Below are positions 1 to 12,397 of a DNA stretch of 64,000 bases, piece by piece. The notes beneath the pieces are model-generated. The model saw only the letters and a program-made list of their open reading frames with translations. It did not search any database and was not told the DNA's origin. Position 1 is the first letter of the stretch, and the number at the start of each line of letters is the position of its first letter. The translations under genes were made by a program, and so were the position numbers. This DNA comes from Platycnemis pennipes (Eukaryota; Arthropoda; Insecta; Odonata; Platycnemididae): positions 136,294,615 to 136,358,614 of the forward strand of contig OW121848.1 of assembly GCA_933228895.1 (NCBI GenBank), written 5' to 3'.

Positions 1-507
1 CATGAGTCGTGTGGAATGCACGGTCGATACCATTTACATCAATTACATTGACATGGTCAAAGTCATTCCTTAATTTTTTTAAGCTCCTCATTAACTCTTT
101 TAGCCTCTACATTTAGGAGCCACTAGGAATATCGTGACAATGAGGGATATTTACAATTGTAACATTTTTGGAATTTGTCATTTATGCCTAAAAGCTGCCT
201 ATGTAGGGAGGAGGTCACCTTGAAGTGTGTTCTCATTTGTATTGTTCACTGCATCATGCACTTTCTAGCTACCAACACTCTACTTGTTCATTAACCACAT
301 AATTGTCGCTTCCTTTTCAAAGTTTGCACAGTTCCAACTTTTTTCTTGCAGAAAGAACTACTCTTTTACTGTAGGTATGATTGCATAAGTATTATTCACT
401 TCTAATCAGCAGTAATCAAAATCACTATGATGAATGAAAATCAAGTAACATTTAAGAGACTTCTAAGATTTTTTTATTCAGCAACAAAGGAAAAGTGTGT
501 GTGCATA
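1..507. other. AT-rich non-coding DNA, no feature seen
   Basis: I see no exon, RNA gene or transposon end in this stretch. It is probably intron or flank of the GPCPD1-like gene, whose first exon inside the window starts at 6696. Confidence 0.5.
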
Positions 508-788
508 CAATAAAACCTTGATTTTACGTCCCCGCAATTTATGTTTTCCCACTATTTACAGCTTGTTATTCCAATCCTAATGAATTTAAAATCTCCACAG
601 TATAATGTCTTCTCTATAATTATGCTTGCAAAATTTTGAATGGTGTGCCATTTATATTTTATGAGACGATTTTGCCGTGAATGTCATCCCGATTGCATAA
701 CTCTCAGGACTGAAGGCTCCATGAAAGACAAAGCTAAAACTTATCTGTCAAGTTGCCACTACGGAAGTAAAATAAAATTTGCTCTGAT

Positions 789-1370
789 TCACTGCCAGTT
801 ATGGTGACCTTTTTCATCTTTGACATCGTAATGCCTCGAGAGATTACATTGCGTCAATTTTGTCGTGATTGTCGTCCCGTGAATCTTTTGTAGTTCCATC
901 AGTAACTCTCCTGACTTATGCAATATTATTTTCCAATTTTTTCCGTACCTATATGTGTACTGTATTATTTTCCATTTCTTGATCCTGGATAATGTTCTAA
1001 CCTTTGAGTACAGGGCATCTATTTCTCCTCTCTGGAGCTTATCAATCTCCTCACATTGACCTTTCTGCCTTTTTTCTCTCACTCTCTTCATATCCCTCCT
1101 AAGTCTATTGCTTATTGCCTTATATTTTCTTTTGCCTAGCTGTGTTTAAATCTATTTCCATCATTCCTCAATTCTCTCCTTCATTTCTGCCATTACCCAA
1201 TGTTTCTTGACTCCTCTAGTGTTCTTCATCTATTTTTTCCACATCCTTCCTCAACAGCTTGCCTTTCTGTATCTTCCTTTGTACATCTGTTCACTAATTC
1301 CTGATATTCCCTCTGATTTACAGCTGCACAAGTTTTCACGCTGTTCCTAAATCTTTGTCGAACCAGAATG
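789..1370 (-). pseudogene. LINE ORF2 fragment (linker before reverse transcriptase)
   Basis: The minus strand reads a 100-residue open frame (789-1091) and its degraded upstream continuation. It contains NRLRRDMKRVREK, EIDALY and KSGELLMELQKI-like segments. These match the stretch between the endonuclease and reverse transcriptase domains of the arthropod LINEs whose C-terminal ends also occur at 35290-35790, 58335-58560 and 59755-60215. There are no endonuclease or reverse transcriptase catalytic motifs, so it is a dead 5'- and 3'-truncated piece. Family placement rests on recognising these motifs by eye. Confidence 0.6.
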
Positions 1371-1433
1371 TAAACTATTTGGTGTCTACCTATGTCTCCC
1401 TGCATTTCAAGTGAGAAATTTTGGCATTATTAA

Positions 1434-1677
1434 CCCATTGACTTAGTATTTTGTATTTATTTTTAATCGATTAAAAAACCTTTTACATCCCTTATCATGG
1501 ATTTTTTTGCATTAAGGGAATATTAATTAATCATTAACGACAGTACACGTGAAAAATCTGTGAATGATAAAAATAATGTACTAAATAAATAAATTGAGGC
1601 ACCCGGTGATTCGCCTTCTCTTTAACCGAAGGCCGAGTCAGGCCAGCCGGCGAATCGCGTCTCTTTAAGCCAATGGG
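1434..1677. mobile_element. piggyBac-type MITE (244 bp, TTAA target)
   Basis: TTAA occurs at both ends (1430-1433 and 1678-1681). The inner ends are CCCATTGACTTA and, reverse-complemented, CCCATTGGCTTA, an inverted repeat with one mismatch. TTAA duplication with a CCC start is the mark of the piggyBac superfamily. It is far too short to encode a transposase. Confidence 0.7.
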
Positions 1678-2313
1678 TTAAAGAGTTTTTGTTGCCATTA
1701 TATTTCAGTTTGGTAAACTTGTTATTCAATGTAAGCAAGACATTGTGTAGGCGACATCAAGAAGCATGGAGCTATCTTTCAGGTGTAACTTTCGTAAAAT
1801 TATGCGTACCCTCAATTTACACTCCCATGATTGACACTTTTTTCTCTCATTCTCCACAAAAGTGTAAAAGAGGGGTTTTACTGTAATTCATATCACATCA
1901 TAAACAAATTAAAAGGGAATTAGTTTATCTGGCTTTTGTGACTTATTTATCATTGGCCACTTTCCCAATTAAAAATATTAATGTGTAGTCTGCAAAAATG
2001 TTTTTGTGCATGAAACACACATATACAATGTAATTTGCTGGTAAACATCTTAATGTTACACAAGGCAAGGAAAACCATGCATATACAATCAGTGGCGGAT
2101 TCAGGGGGGGGGTCACAGGGGTCATGACCCCCCCCCAAATTTTATCAAACATTTTAAATTTTTATTAGTTTAATAGTTTTTGTTTCCTTGTAAAGGACTA
2201 AAGGGAGTATATATGCAAATGCATGGCTACAAGTCCCAAACGTGAGAGTTTAAGTTGCATTTATCGTAGAGCGTAGCACTCCCTACCGTAAAAAGAAGCT
2301 CAAAAATAAAATA

Positions 2314-2972
2314 AGCTGTGTCCCAACTCGTTAGGCATTAGGGAGTATGGATTTCGGCGCCTAAAATTTAGCTGGCTAACCCAAAAGGGAGCATGAATTG
2401 GGATATCCTTACGCAGATATTGCCATTTGCTGGCTTCGAAACCAATGAAAAACAAGAGAATGTGAAAGGGATGACAAATGATGTACAAAATCTTAACAAT
2501 CCATATTGTTGACTTTCTCATGCCATTGTGTATAGACAGAATTTAATTTGAGTTTAGGGTGCCGTAGATTAGCATCTTCTCATATTTTCCGTAATTTAGA
2601 TAATACATTTATTTTAATGTAGAACACTTCGGCCTTCTCCTACTTCTGAATGAATCTCTCCGTCATGTCACTTCCCTATAACGATATTTTATTGTGATAA
2701 ACGAATCAACACGACTAATTATAAAAATATCAACAAAATTTCAGCTAAAATATTTTCCCTCGTTGGAAGCCATCTTCATCGAGTCCACTGCTCTCGCTTT
2801 GAATGCTTTAAATCATGCGAAACGGATGCACGCGTCGATGCCCAAATCTGGCGGCTGAAAAAGGTACCTAAATCCTCTCTCTTATGATGCCTAACGAGTT
2901 GGGACACCCTTCCAAGATGGTGTCCTCCCTAAATTCTGGGATGGTACCTATCTGGTGAATTGGGACACAGCT
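2314..2972. mobile_element. MITE with AGCTGTGTCCCAA ends (PIF/Harbinger-like)
   Basis: The left end AGCTGTGTCCCAACTC is matched by an inverted AGCTGTGTCCCAATTC at the right end, with ATA flanking both sides as a probable 3-bp target duplication. A further inverted copy of the subterminal CGTTAGGCAT segment lies near 2886-2906. Three-bp duplications suggest PIF/Harbinger, but no transposase supports it. Nested in the hAT element. Confidence 0.6.
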
Positions 2973-3129
2973 ATAGAGCCCGCATAGTCGAAAGGACCTC
3001 AGTGTTTCTGCAATGTTCGGCAGTTTCCGATGTCTCGTGATAAGCTCGTGAGGCTCGACTGACAGACAAGTGAGTCTTCACCTACCCTTGAATAGTAGGA
3101 ATAGCCAATATGGAATAGCAGGGTCGCAC

Positions 3130-3218
3130 CAGGCGCGTAGCCAGGGGGGGGGGGGGTTGACCCCCCCCCCTGAAATTTTTCATCGGCGAGGAAAAAGAGA
3201 AAATAGTGAGGATGAGAG
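3130..3218. mobile_element. Single end of another transposon (CAGGCGCGTAGCC)
   Basis: CAGGCGCGTAGCCAGG followed by a long G-run and C-run looks like an hAT-type left terminus. I did not find its matching right end in the window, so the copy is truncated or its other end has decayed. Confidence 0.4.
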
Positions 3219-3231
3219 GAAGGCTATAAGA

Positions 3232-4642
3232 CCCAAGCAGCATCGTATGGCAGTTATGTCTGCCCAATGTCATTTTACGTCACCAATGTCGTTTTAACAT
3301 CGGCTGATAATTACGATATAAAAATGACACATAAATGATACCTTTCTCCGATGCAAAATTGATATCGTCCATCGTATCTTAAATTGATATTTATAGATAC
3401 CGTTTTCCGATGCAAAAATGATGTCAGCTGAGCCGACTAATAAAGGCCATAAAAATTATCAAATTTTTCTGGTCGCTGGATTTTATAATTTTGAGTATTA
3501 ACCTGTCTTCCCCCGAGAGAAGAAAGTAAAAAATTCGTCATTGGCCAGAACATCAGAAACCATTTGGAGGCAGATATAAAATTAGAAATATGATTATTTA
3601 AGGATTCGATAACACAGAAAGAAAAAAAACACGATCCTGTGTTATCATGTTTCGCTTCCACTCCAATTAGCCTGAATCTTCAGAATTAGTAAGGATTCGA
3701 TATTTGCTTACAAATTGCCGTTCACGCGGCAGGCTTGGAATATCCTACATTTACCGCCCCTTTAGCGCTGGATGGGGTTCACCTTTGGTCGTGGCTTCTT
3801 TGAAGCCCCTTCTCCCTTGCATTGCCATCCGTGATGGACCGCGAGGGCTCAACATCTAGTACCTTGAACCTCCGTGAATTTGCCATGCGAATTAGGGATC
3901 CTGGGTAGCGTAGTGGTCTCCGCAGCCAAAGATCCGTGGTTCGATTCCCGGTCCAGGTGATTTTTTTCGCATGTCAATTAATGTGAACCCCCATATACAT
4001 ATTGGGTATCCTCCAATCCTCCAATCCTCCTTGGGTATAACTCCAATAACTTCAACAGAAAACGAATCTGAAATATTTCACTATAGTGATAATGCTTAAA
4101 GTTACGCATCTTTCACTGAGGGAAGTTGGGTCAGGAGTAAAGTAGGTATCTCATTACTATGATGAATCCTTATAATTACCCCCTTCTTTTACTAGGAGAG
4201 TTGGGTAAGGGGTAAAGTGCAGGGATTTTAGTATGAACATTCCTAGATCGAAACTACCTATCTCCATTTCTTTTTCCATCGCATATTTATTGTACGATCG
4301 ACCCTGATTATAAATATTTTTAACATGTTTATCCAGGATACATTTTAGCTATCTTACTTATTAAATCATCCCAATTTCATGTTAATGAAAAATCAGTCCA
4401 TGGTAATATCAAACATACGTCGGCCCAATATCATTTTTATGCCACTGTATAGTGGTGACAGATGTCTTTTTATCATAAAATTAATATCGGCCCAATATCG
4501 TCAGCAAATGTTATTTTTATAATGGCAAATTTTATCACTTTTGACATTTGCCGACATCGGTAGCTAATATCGGATTGACCAATAAGTGATATGTGACGGT
4601 GTAAAAATGATAATGGGCCGATATCACATGATGCTGCTTGGG
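3232..4642. mobile_element. MITE-like element with CCCAAGCAGCATC ends, 1.4 kb
   Basis: CCCAAGCAGCATC at the left is matched by GATGCTGCTTGGG at the right, a perfect 13-bp inverted repeat. GAAGGCTAT occurs just outside both ends (3219-3227 and 4643-4651). Four extra bases on the left leave the exact duplication unsettled. Subterminal regions repeat short segments such as CCCAAT(A/G)TCATTTT in both orientations. No coding capacity; superfamily unknown. It hosts the SINE head at 3897. Confidence 0.6.
3897..3960 (+). mobile_element. tRNA-derived SINE head
   Basis: A perfect pol III A box (TAGCGTAGTGG) and, 35 bp on, a perfect B box (GGTTCGATTCC) lie in a short unit flanked by complementary CCTGG/CCAGG. 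The spacing and flanks are tRNA-like, but the arms do not form a full cloverleaf. A second copy is at 47876-47945, so this is a dispersed SINE rather than a tRNA gene. Confidence 0.65.
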
Positions 4643-5035
4643 GAAGGCTATGTTGTTGCAGAAACCGTGGGCTCCTCCTTCAGACTACCAGTTCCCTCAT
4701 AACGAAGTAATGAAGAAAGGAAAGCATACAAAAAATATGCACAGAGATCACATCTTGACAATTTCCACTGGCTTGTGCTGTCTCATAAAGACAGGGGGCT
4801 GCACTGTAAATATTGTGTACTTTTTTCATCCGGCTTAGGAAGTGTCCACCACAACGTGACTCCACTTAGGAAATTAGTTAAGGAACCCCTTAAAAAGTTT
4901 GATAATAGGTATTAGAAGAAAAAGGTGACCTTACCACTCACGAGGAAAACCGATTCCATGTATGTGCAGTTGACAATGGAAAAGACTTTTTACTAACATA
5001 CAATGAACCATCTTTTGAAATAAACAACCGACTAA

Positions 5036-5350
5036 GGGGATCGGGTTGGTGTGGTGGCTAGAGTACTGGCCTCCCATCTCGAGGGCCCGGGTTCGATTCC
5101 TGGCAGCGGCAGATTTTTCAGTGGAAAACCGGTCCCCACCTGAGTGCCTAGTGGAGGGCATTTTAAGTCCAGTACTCCATCCGTCGAATGGGACGTTAAA
5201 CCGTGGTCCCCTTGGCGCCTTTTGTTAAGAGTAGGCTAATGCCGACACCGGGTTTCTCTCCACACTTCCTCCGTTACCTGAAAACTCCTACCATTACCCA
5301 ATTACCAACCTATCCTAAATGGCGCAAATGACCTCAGCTGTCGGTTTTTT
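5036..5350 (+). mobile_element. tRNA-derived SINE (family 1), near full length
   Basis: The head has an A-box-like TGGTGTGGTGG and a perfect B box GGTTCGATTCC. The body contains CGTCGAATGGGACGTTAAAC and a tail of short pyrimidine-rich repeats ending in a T-run. The same body occurs at 40005-40300 and, more diverged, at 62143-62455. Inserted in the hAT element. Confidence 0.8.
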
Positions 5351-5893
5351 TTAGTATTTGTGCATGCAATTATTTTCTAGATTTTCCCACTTTCGTAATT
5401 TGAGAAAACTGATCATGAGTTGGCTTTCTATTAAAACTTTTGTTACATGATATTGATGATACCGTAGAGCAATATTAGCACCCAACTCAAACTTTTTAGT
5501 AAGCCCCTAATTAAACAGATAGTTTTTAACTTTTGTGTATGTGCTTATCACCACTGTAAACCTTTTCCAATGAAATTTATTCTCATTTTCTGTTGTATGA
5601 AACAAAATATTTTATAATTATTTTAAACTTCAAGTTGGCTATTTATTTCTTCTCCATTGTTAAACTTAAATTTCTTCTCCATCCAACTTGTTAAACTTTA
5701 ATGCCTAAAATTGTTCAATTTCATTAGTTGTTAAGAATACAAATGACATTTTAGGCTCCAAAATGCGTGAAAATGGGTATTTTAAAAAAATTTACACGGG
5801 AGAACGCCCCTCTCTCTTTCGGGGGAGGGGGGGGGGTACTCCCCGGACCCAGGTCATGACCCCCCCCCAAATTTGATGCTGAATCCGCCCCTG

Positions 5894-6695
5894 TATACAA
5901 TTGGCTTTTTTGATTAATTTTCCAGGGGCTGTTTCTTCAGGATTAGATGGAAAAAGGGACTTTTAGTCTCAATCTTACCCTAATTAAGACGTTTGTTTAT
6001 TTATCTATATTCTCCAGTTCCAAGTTGGACAGATTTACAAGATTTGTGTTTTTGGTGCATACTAGTGAAAGTTTTTGGATAAAAATGGTTCTTTCTGTAT
6101 ATATCAGTGCATGTTCTAATGATCACATTTTTTGTGTCATAACAAATAATTGTATGATGACTTTATTGTGTAAGTTTGGGATGTATTGGAGTTCACTTGA
6201 TGTTGGATACGCTAGTGGATGTTCTCTCATTGGTTTGTAACCATTAAGACTGTGTTTGCTTACAGTTACTGCAACATGTCTCATCACCTAATTCATTACG
6301 AGTTCTATAGAAGATATAAGAAATAGGAATAATATGACACTATGGTGTTGCTTGAACAGATGAAAGGAGACAAGGATATTTATCATGATTCCTATTCCTT
6401 CTTCTAATGCTTAATCTAAAATAGCAGTGGTTCAGTTGAGAATTCAGAGCATGCTGCATGCCTTTGGTGTCAGGTTATCTTTAATTTCAGGTTCATCCCT
6501 CATGGATGTAGACAAAGGAGGAGTGGTTCTGATTGTAAATAATCCTTCTTTGCTTACATAATATATCCTCTTCGTCTCATTAAATTCTCAATTTATCTAT
6601 ATTCATGCCCCAATTTTTGTTATCTATACTCTTGACATTAGTTCAAATTGCATGCTAATAATTTTTAATTTCTTTTGCTATCCCTTTTCTTTCAG
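5894..6695 (+). other. Intron sequence upstream of the first GPCPD1 exon
   Basis: No exon or transposon recognised. It ends in a good polypyrimidine tract and AG acceptor at 6694-6695. Confidence 0.6.
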
Positions 6696-6826
6696 GATGG
6701 CACATATGAATTGTACCACCCTTTTGACCTGAATATGTACGTGGATCTGATACTTGAGACAACCCTGAAGCATGGTGGTCACAGAAAGATCGTTTTCTCC
6801 TGCTTCAACCCAGACATCTGTTCTAT
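6696..6826 (+). CDS. GPCPD1: GPCPD1-like phosphodiesterase, internal exon (a)
   Basis: This exon encodes 43 residues plus two bases, from DGTYELYHPFDLNMYVD to FSCFNPDICSM. It corresponds to a middle part of the GDPD TIM barrel of glycerophosphocholine phosphodiesterase, which cleaves glycerophosphocholine to glycerol-3-phosphate and choline in the cytosol. The segment matches the human GPCPD1 region with its conserved ...YFDMN... and ...IVFSSF...DIC... blocks, as I recall them. It starts after TTCTTTCAG in phase 0 and ends before GTGAGG in phase 2; joining to 11412 restores CSMIRLKQNKYP in frame. The catalytic His/Glu residues and the N-terminal starch-binding (CBM20) domain of this family would lie upstream of the window. 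Confidence 0.88.
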
Positions 6827-9800
6827 GTGAGGAGCCAGGTATCCCTTTGATTTACCTGTCCATCTACTTCTTCATCAATGGCCAACATGTTAGAATATAT
6901 AGAAAATGTTTTGTGGCTATTGCCGTGAGTAAAAAACCATGATTCCAGCTAATCAATCATTAATTTAATGAATTTTGTATTTTCATTATCTATGAGAGAA
7001 CTTTTCACTCTCTTGGCATGCCCAAGTTTTGTTTCTGCACTGTATGTGGAATATAAATACCCTCTAATTCACAATCAATTTTGCTTCCATGGGAATACAT
7101 TACACTCTACAACACGCTCACAATTTACTAGGTATTTCAGATGTCTCTATCAATTTAATCCCATTTGTGGATGTGGAATTGTCATTGCTACTAAAACTTA
7201 GTAAATCCACCACAAAAAGAACTTAGTTTTCAATATAATCATGTAATTTATTTTGTTTTTTGTTGCCCTTAATAGGGAAGTGTTCTAACTTCTATTGCAA
7301 ATGATTTTTCACATGCAATCTGAGAGAGAAACTAAATCTCATTTTCTTTCTCCTAATTTTGCTGTTTTTATAGTTGTTAATGTTGCCCTTTGAAAAGGCA
7401 ATAATATAATTTTTCATTAATAATTCCTTATACGTGCTGTGTTGATCTTAATATTCATGGATTACTCCTTTTTGAAATCCTCTCTGCCAGTCCTGCTTGG
7501 AATGATGTTTTTGATACCTGGTTTTCCAACAAGGTTTTTGGTGGAATATGATGTCTAACTATACATTAGCAATACAGGTTGTGGAATCTTGGATTTGAAG
7601 CTATAAACTAATACTCATATATAGTTTGATCCGCATATGTACTTATATCAGAAAATGTTATTTGAACAGCACAAAATATAATTGAATGTGTACTTCTCTT
7701 CAGAAAATTTTTCTTGTGCATTTCAAGACTTGAATTAAAAAAAAACTTGGCCATCACTCCCTCCATTGATGAATGGTCACGAGAATGCTGTTTGAAATTT
7801 CTGATGAGATTGGGTTTCATGTTAAATAGGTGATGTTTATCTACCTATCTTTTGATATGGCTTCCTCCAGTAGCGCAGTTCTTATTGTATGGAATACCTA
7901 AGTTGTATTTATAGATACAGTATACGATGATGCCACATTCAATGCTATGCAATTATTCTAAAGACCCTGGAAATCAATTGGGCCACTAAAAACTTCACGA
8001 TTCTGAATGACCTATGACTTATGTGGGAGGTGATGGTGATTTTCCTCCCTTCCGTTTTGTTGATTTTTCCTCCCTTAAGTTTTGTCAATTATATTTCTGC
8101 TAACAATATATGATGCCCTTTTTAACCCTCGCAGTTCTCTTAATACGTGTGTGTGTTTGATGTGCCTCCAGAACTATCAATGATTATATACTCATGCAGG
8201 CCATGTAGTGTGTGCATGTGATATTCATCCCGGTGCACATGCAAGAGCCCCAGGCGTAAATTCGTTGCAACAAAAGGGTTAATACATATCTTCTGTCTTG
8301 GTTGATGGATAAATCCATGGAGATCATAAAGCAAAAGTGGGTCTAGGAAGAATTATGAGTTATTTTCCAGTAAATGTTTATCTATTTTTCCATCAGCTTT
8401 TTATCCATTGTACGTATAACAGTTTGCCTGGCATGAAATTAAGATGTTCAGTTGCATAAGGAGTTTAATAAAAAAGATGTTGCTGTGGGTGTTTTAGAAA
8501 GGGATAAAATTTTCTGTTCACCTGAATTTTCTGCTTTTGACTCCACTTTTTCTAATTCCTATTTAAATAATCAATTAGTAATGAATTAGTTGAAATTTTT
8601 ATGACCTCATTGGTAAGATATCATGTAAGGTAGTGACACTAGCAGTCACTTCATTGGCTTTTGGTAGTCATTACTTTTATGCATGGCAAGTATAGTTGGT
8701 ATTTTCATGTGCATCATCTTAAGTATTTCTGTTCTTGTCAGCAAAGCCATTGCACCCACTCATGTTTTGGAGAAAAATCCTTCATAATTACTATCCATTA
8801 ATGCATCATTTGTAATGTACACATTTTTACTGGAGTATTTCTTTTTCATTTAGACAGTAATAGTGCTTTTGATTGTAATAACCTATAGTAAAACGTGTTG
8901 CCCATTCTTGTTTGCAATTTAGATGGACTGGTAAATCAAAATTTAAATACTTTGTTCTTTAAATGTAATGCTTTTCTCAATGCTGGAGCTTTTTCAATGA
9001 AAATCTCCCGTTTGTCTTATTAATGTTTGTCACTAATAATTGGATGTTTATGATGGTTTATTGATGCTGAGGTAAGTCCTGAGATTTTTTTCATATCATG
9101 CGCAAAGATGCTTAGGGCATTTCTTATTTTTAAGTGTTCATCTTCTGAAGTGAATAATTGCTGCTCATGGTTGCACCGTTTTGTGCGCAATAAGTGCTTA
9201 TTTTGATATTTCTTAGTAATATGCTTCTGGTCAGCATGGTCATTCCATTAGATCATTGTGCATGAAGATAATTACAGTTAACATGAGTTTTTTGCGGATC
9301 TTTTGTAAGAATATAAAAGTGTTAACCTATCCATGAGTACATTTGATATGCCTTCAGAATATTTAAAAATATTGTTTAATGAGGGATATTACTGCTGCTT
9401 AGATAATGCTAATTCCAAGTTTTATACTGCTATGTTGTCAGCTAATGCGCAGGTTAAGAAATATCTACTGTTTACAAGCTTCCTGCACTACAGTATTCCA
9501 TTGAATTAAAATGGAACTGTAAACGAAAGTAGGTGAACAAAGACAGAACCTGATTTCAAAAGTAAAACAATGAGAAGCAGCATTTACTGTGCTCCAGAAG
9601 ATGCTTGTGGCACAGCTATGCTCTATTGTGGTTCAAATGCAGCAAGTTTTTCATGTGCTTTGATCATTTTTATTAAATTGTTCTTTTAGATTTCATTATT
9701 TTTATGTTAGAAAATTGAAATTTTTCGCATATAAAAGTCTCAGAATTATTAATAGAATGTTTAGTGTATACTCATTTTTCTGAGTTTACTGAGCATAAAC

Positions 9801-11411
9801 TTGCCATCTGGTGAGTAAATAAGTCAAACTAATATTAACTTTGGACTTGATCTGCATTCCATGGTTGATTGCCTCTTTAACATCTCATTAAATAAATCCT
9901 TAAATAATTCTCACAAAACATCTGACTAAATAGGATAATATTTAATATGTTGTGGATGAAAAAGTACTATTATGTCATAATAAAGCTGACAAGTTAATTA
10001 AGATTTGGGAATGGAAGGGTTCCAATTGTTTAGAAGTATTGAATTAGTGTTTTGGTTGAAATTACCAGTAACCACTGTTGTTGAAAGTCACTAATTGCTT
10101 CACTTGCTGATTTAGTATTTCGAAACCAATATTTATACTTCACTGTAGTAAGTGTGACGTGGTGGAAGTTGTCGACATTCATTCATTCTGTACCCACCCC
10201 ATACCTGAAACGTGTTTATGAGTCACTCTCTCTCATTTGGTAATCCAAGTGAAGATTGGTTTGATTTTTAAGGGGCAATGAATTTATCAATATGTACCCT
10301 TAAAGTAGATGATGTCAGATCTATCATTTTGTTATTTCATTTCCTAATAACTCAAGAAAAAGGTGGTTTGAGAGTATTAAGGGCATGTGCAGTTGTGTTA
10401 AAGTAGGAAATTTGTTCGTGCTAAGAGAAAGAAATTGTACAGGACTAATAGTGTTACAGTGATGATTATATTTAGTGAATTGGTGTTAAATGTGGGAGTT
10501 GTGTATTTCATAGAAGAACCATAGTAATGCATGAAAATTGGCATGTCATCTATGTGTTACCCAAGCATTTCAACAGCCATTAGCCCATATTCTAGAACTT
10601 GAAAACTTGAGAAAAATTGCATTGGTTGTGTTTTCACATTCTAACATGAATTTTCACAATGTAAAAGCCTAATCTATTGATTTCTTCCTGTATTATGCAT
10701 GGGTTTAGTGTATGCCTCTTACCAAGTAGATAAGGAGAGTAAAATACATTTTATGTTTTGTCGTTTTGTCTCATCTGCCCAAGTCCCATCTCTGTAGATT
10801 GTGTGTGCACTAATGTCCCTAGTGCCATATGCCTTAGTGATGATTATGTAAGGAAATATTCCTGTGGGTAGTTATTTCTTGTTTATTTCCAAGTAGCCCT
10901 CCCAGTTTTACATAGGTATTATAACCATGACAGTATTAGGCATGATTAGCCATTAGAAAAGAAATTTTAACTTGGCAGAAAATCATTTAAAACTCTATTT
11001 CCTTAATTGTTTTTAAATCGCAAATAATAATGTAGTATGTTAGTGAATATTCATGTTAAAATGTATGTTAATGAAACAGTTTGGTGAAATCTTTTTGTGA
11101 TTGTGATGCAAATGAAACTTAATTGCATGTATCACAGTTTCATTACTTCAGGGACAGAAGTGAAATATCCTCTTAAAAGTGAATCTCTCCATTAGAGGTC
11201 ACATTTTAATATGTAATACATATCTCTAACTGCTGTGGAAGTGGTGACTCTGAACTTAGTCTTAAAACTCTCCCACTAGGTTCATAGAATAACTGTAAGA
11301 AAGTCATAGTTTTATGTATTGTACATTTTTTTAGTGTTGAAAATGGTTGTGGACTTTTTTTAAACTCTCGGAGAACATTTTTCCATGTGTTTTTATTCCT
11401 CCTTCTTGCAG
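6827..11411 (+). other. GPCPD1-like intron, 4.6 kb
   Basis: The intron is bounded by GTGAGG and CTTGCAG. I see AT-rich sequence only, with no clear transposon ends, RNA gene or further exon. Confidence 0.65.
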
Positions 11412-11547
11412 GATTCGTCTCAAGCAAAATAAGTATCCAGTGTTGTTTTTAACACAAGGTGTGACTTCCAAGTACCCTGAGTACCATGACCCCCGTACTC
11501 AAAGCATTCCAATAGCTGTACGATATGCTGTGTCTGCAGGTATTCTG
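11412..11547 (+). CDS. GPCPD1: GPCPD1-like phosphodiesterase, internal exon (b)
   Basis: The first base completes the Met codon split across the previous intron. Then follow 45 codons reading IRLKQNKYPVLFLTQG through AVSAGIL. The KQNKYPVLFLTQG block is a signature of GPCPD1-type GDPD proteins and lies in the second half of the barrel. The exon is preceded by CTTCTTGCAG and followed by GTAAGT, both strong splice signals, and ends in phase 0. There are no stops, and codon use looks normal. Identification is by recognition of the conserved block; a protein search would confirm it. Confidence 0.92.
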
Positions 11548-12397
11548 GTAAGTGTTAATGTTTTTGGTGTGATTGTATTGTGAGAATTGTGCACTGTATT
11601 TTGTGGCAGATAGAACAGGGTTTTTACGTGAAGAAATTCATGAAGTATTACCTGCATCTTATATTTTCATAGTCAGAATTTGCATCAAGATAGAAATGTT
11701 GAATTCTGAATATTTCCCCTAAAGTTCACTTATACTTCATGTACAATAACCTTTTCTTGGCATATTTGCCTCAAATATAAGGTGACAAATTCTCTCCTGA
11801 TGGTAATCACCTCATTTGCTTACGCTATTCCTTCCATTTTTCCAAGTATTTAATTTTACAGAAAAGCATATTCTTTTCTCATAAAAGTCAGTGATATTGA
11901 AGGCCACGTGAACTTTATCAAGTAGGTAGAGTACTGGTCAAAATTTGGAAATTAACTAGTTCAAGTATATATCTGTTGCTAGGGAAGTGTGAAAGTGAGA
12001 GGAAATGTATGAATTTTTGAAGAATACCATTATTTTCCCAAATAATGATTTTTTCTGTTATGAATATTATCAGAATTTGACTCCAGAAGAGGTAGGTTGA
12101 TCAAATGACATGAGCAAATGAAGCTGTGGAGTGTTGATGAAAGTTAAGACAAATAGCCTTTAAATATAATTGATCAATGGGGATGATGGCCTTAGGTGTA
12201 GGAAAAGGTCAGATCATGCTATTTTTAAACTGTCTGACACATTAGAAGACACATACTTCACCACGACATCTGTTCCAAAATAGTAAGGAGTGCATGCAGT
12301 GTTTGCCTATTCAGTCCAAATTACATGATTTCTAGTGGTTGAATTGTAATGAACCAAATATGTGAGTACAATTAAATCTCATTGCCTTTCGTTTTAG
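11548..12397 (+). other. GPCPD1-like intron, 0.85 kb
   Basis: GTAAGT donor and TCGTTTTAG acceptor; nothing else recognised inside. Confidence 0.7.

Larger units (their letters stand above)
508..1883. mobile_element. pogo/Tc1-mariner-like non-autonomous element
   Basis: The left end reads TA then CAATAAAACC; the right end reads GGTTTTACTG then TA. This gives a 10-bp terminal inverted repeat with one mismatch and a TA target duplication, as in Tc1/mariner-pogo elements. CAGTAAAACC-type ends are common in pogo/Tigger families. It holds no transposase reading frame. A LINE fragment and a small piggyBac MITE have landed inside it. The pairing of these two ends is my inference from the short repeat. 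Confidence 0.5.
2090..5893. mobile_element. hAT-superfamily transposon, non-autonomous, 3.8 kb
   Basis: The same eight bases, TATACAAT, flank it at 2082-2089 and 5894-5901. The element starts CAGTGGCGGATTCAG and ends with the inverted repeat of CAGGGGCGGATTCAG (14 of 15 match). Eight-bp duplications and CAGNGGCGGA ends are typical of hAT elements. Both ends carry a G-run and a GGTCATGACC palindrome next to C-runs. No hAT transposase frame is present. Much of the length comes from nested insertions: a Harbinger-like MITE, a CCCAAGCAGC-ended MITE, and two tRNA-derived SINEs. The intact duplication says the insertion is fairly young. Confidence 0.9.

Noticed and set aside
3897..3960. tRNA gene
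   Set aside because: Good A and B boxes but no full cloverleaf, and a second copy elsewhere: a SINE head.
2090..5893. Single-gene autonomous hAT
   Set aside because: No hAT transposase or BED zinc finger frame is present; the longest frames are under 100 codons.
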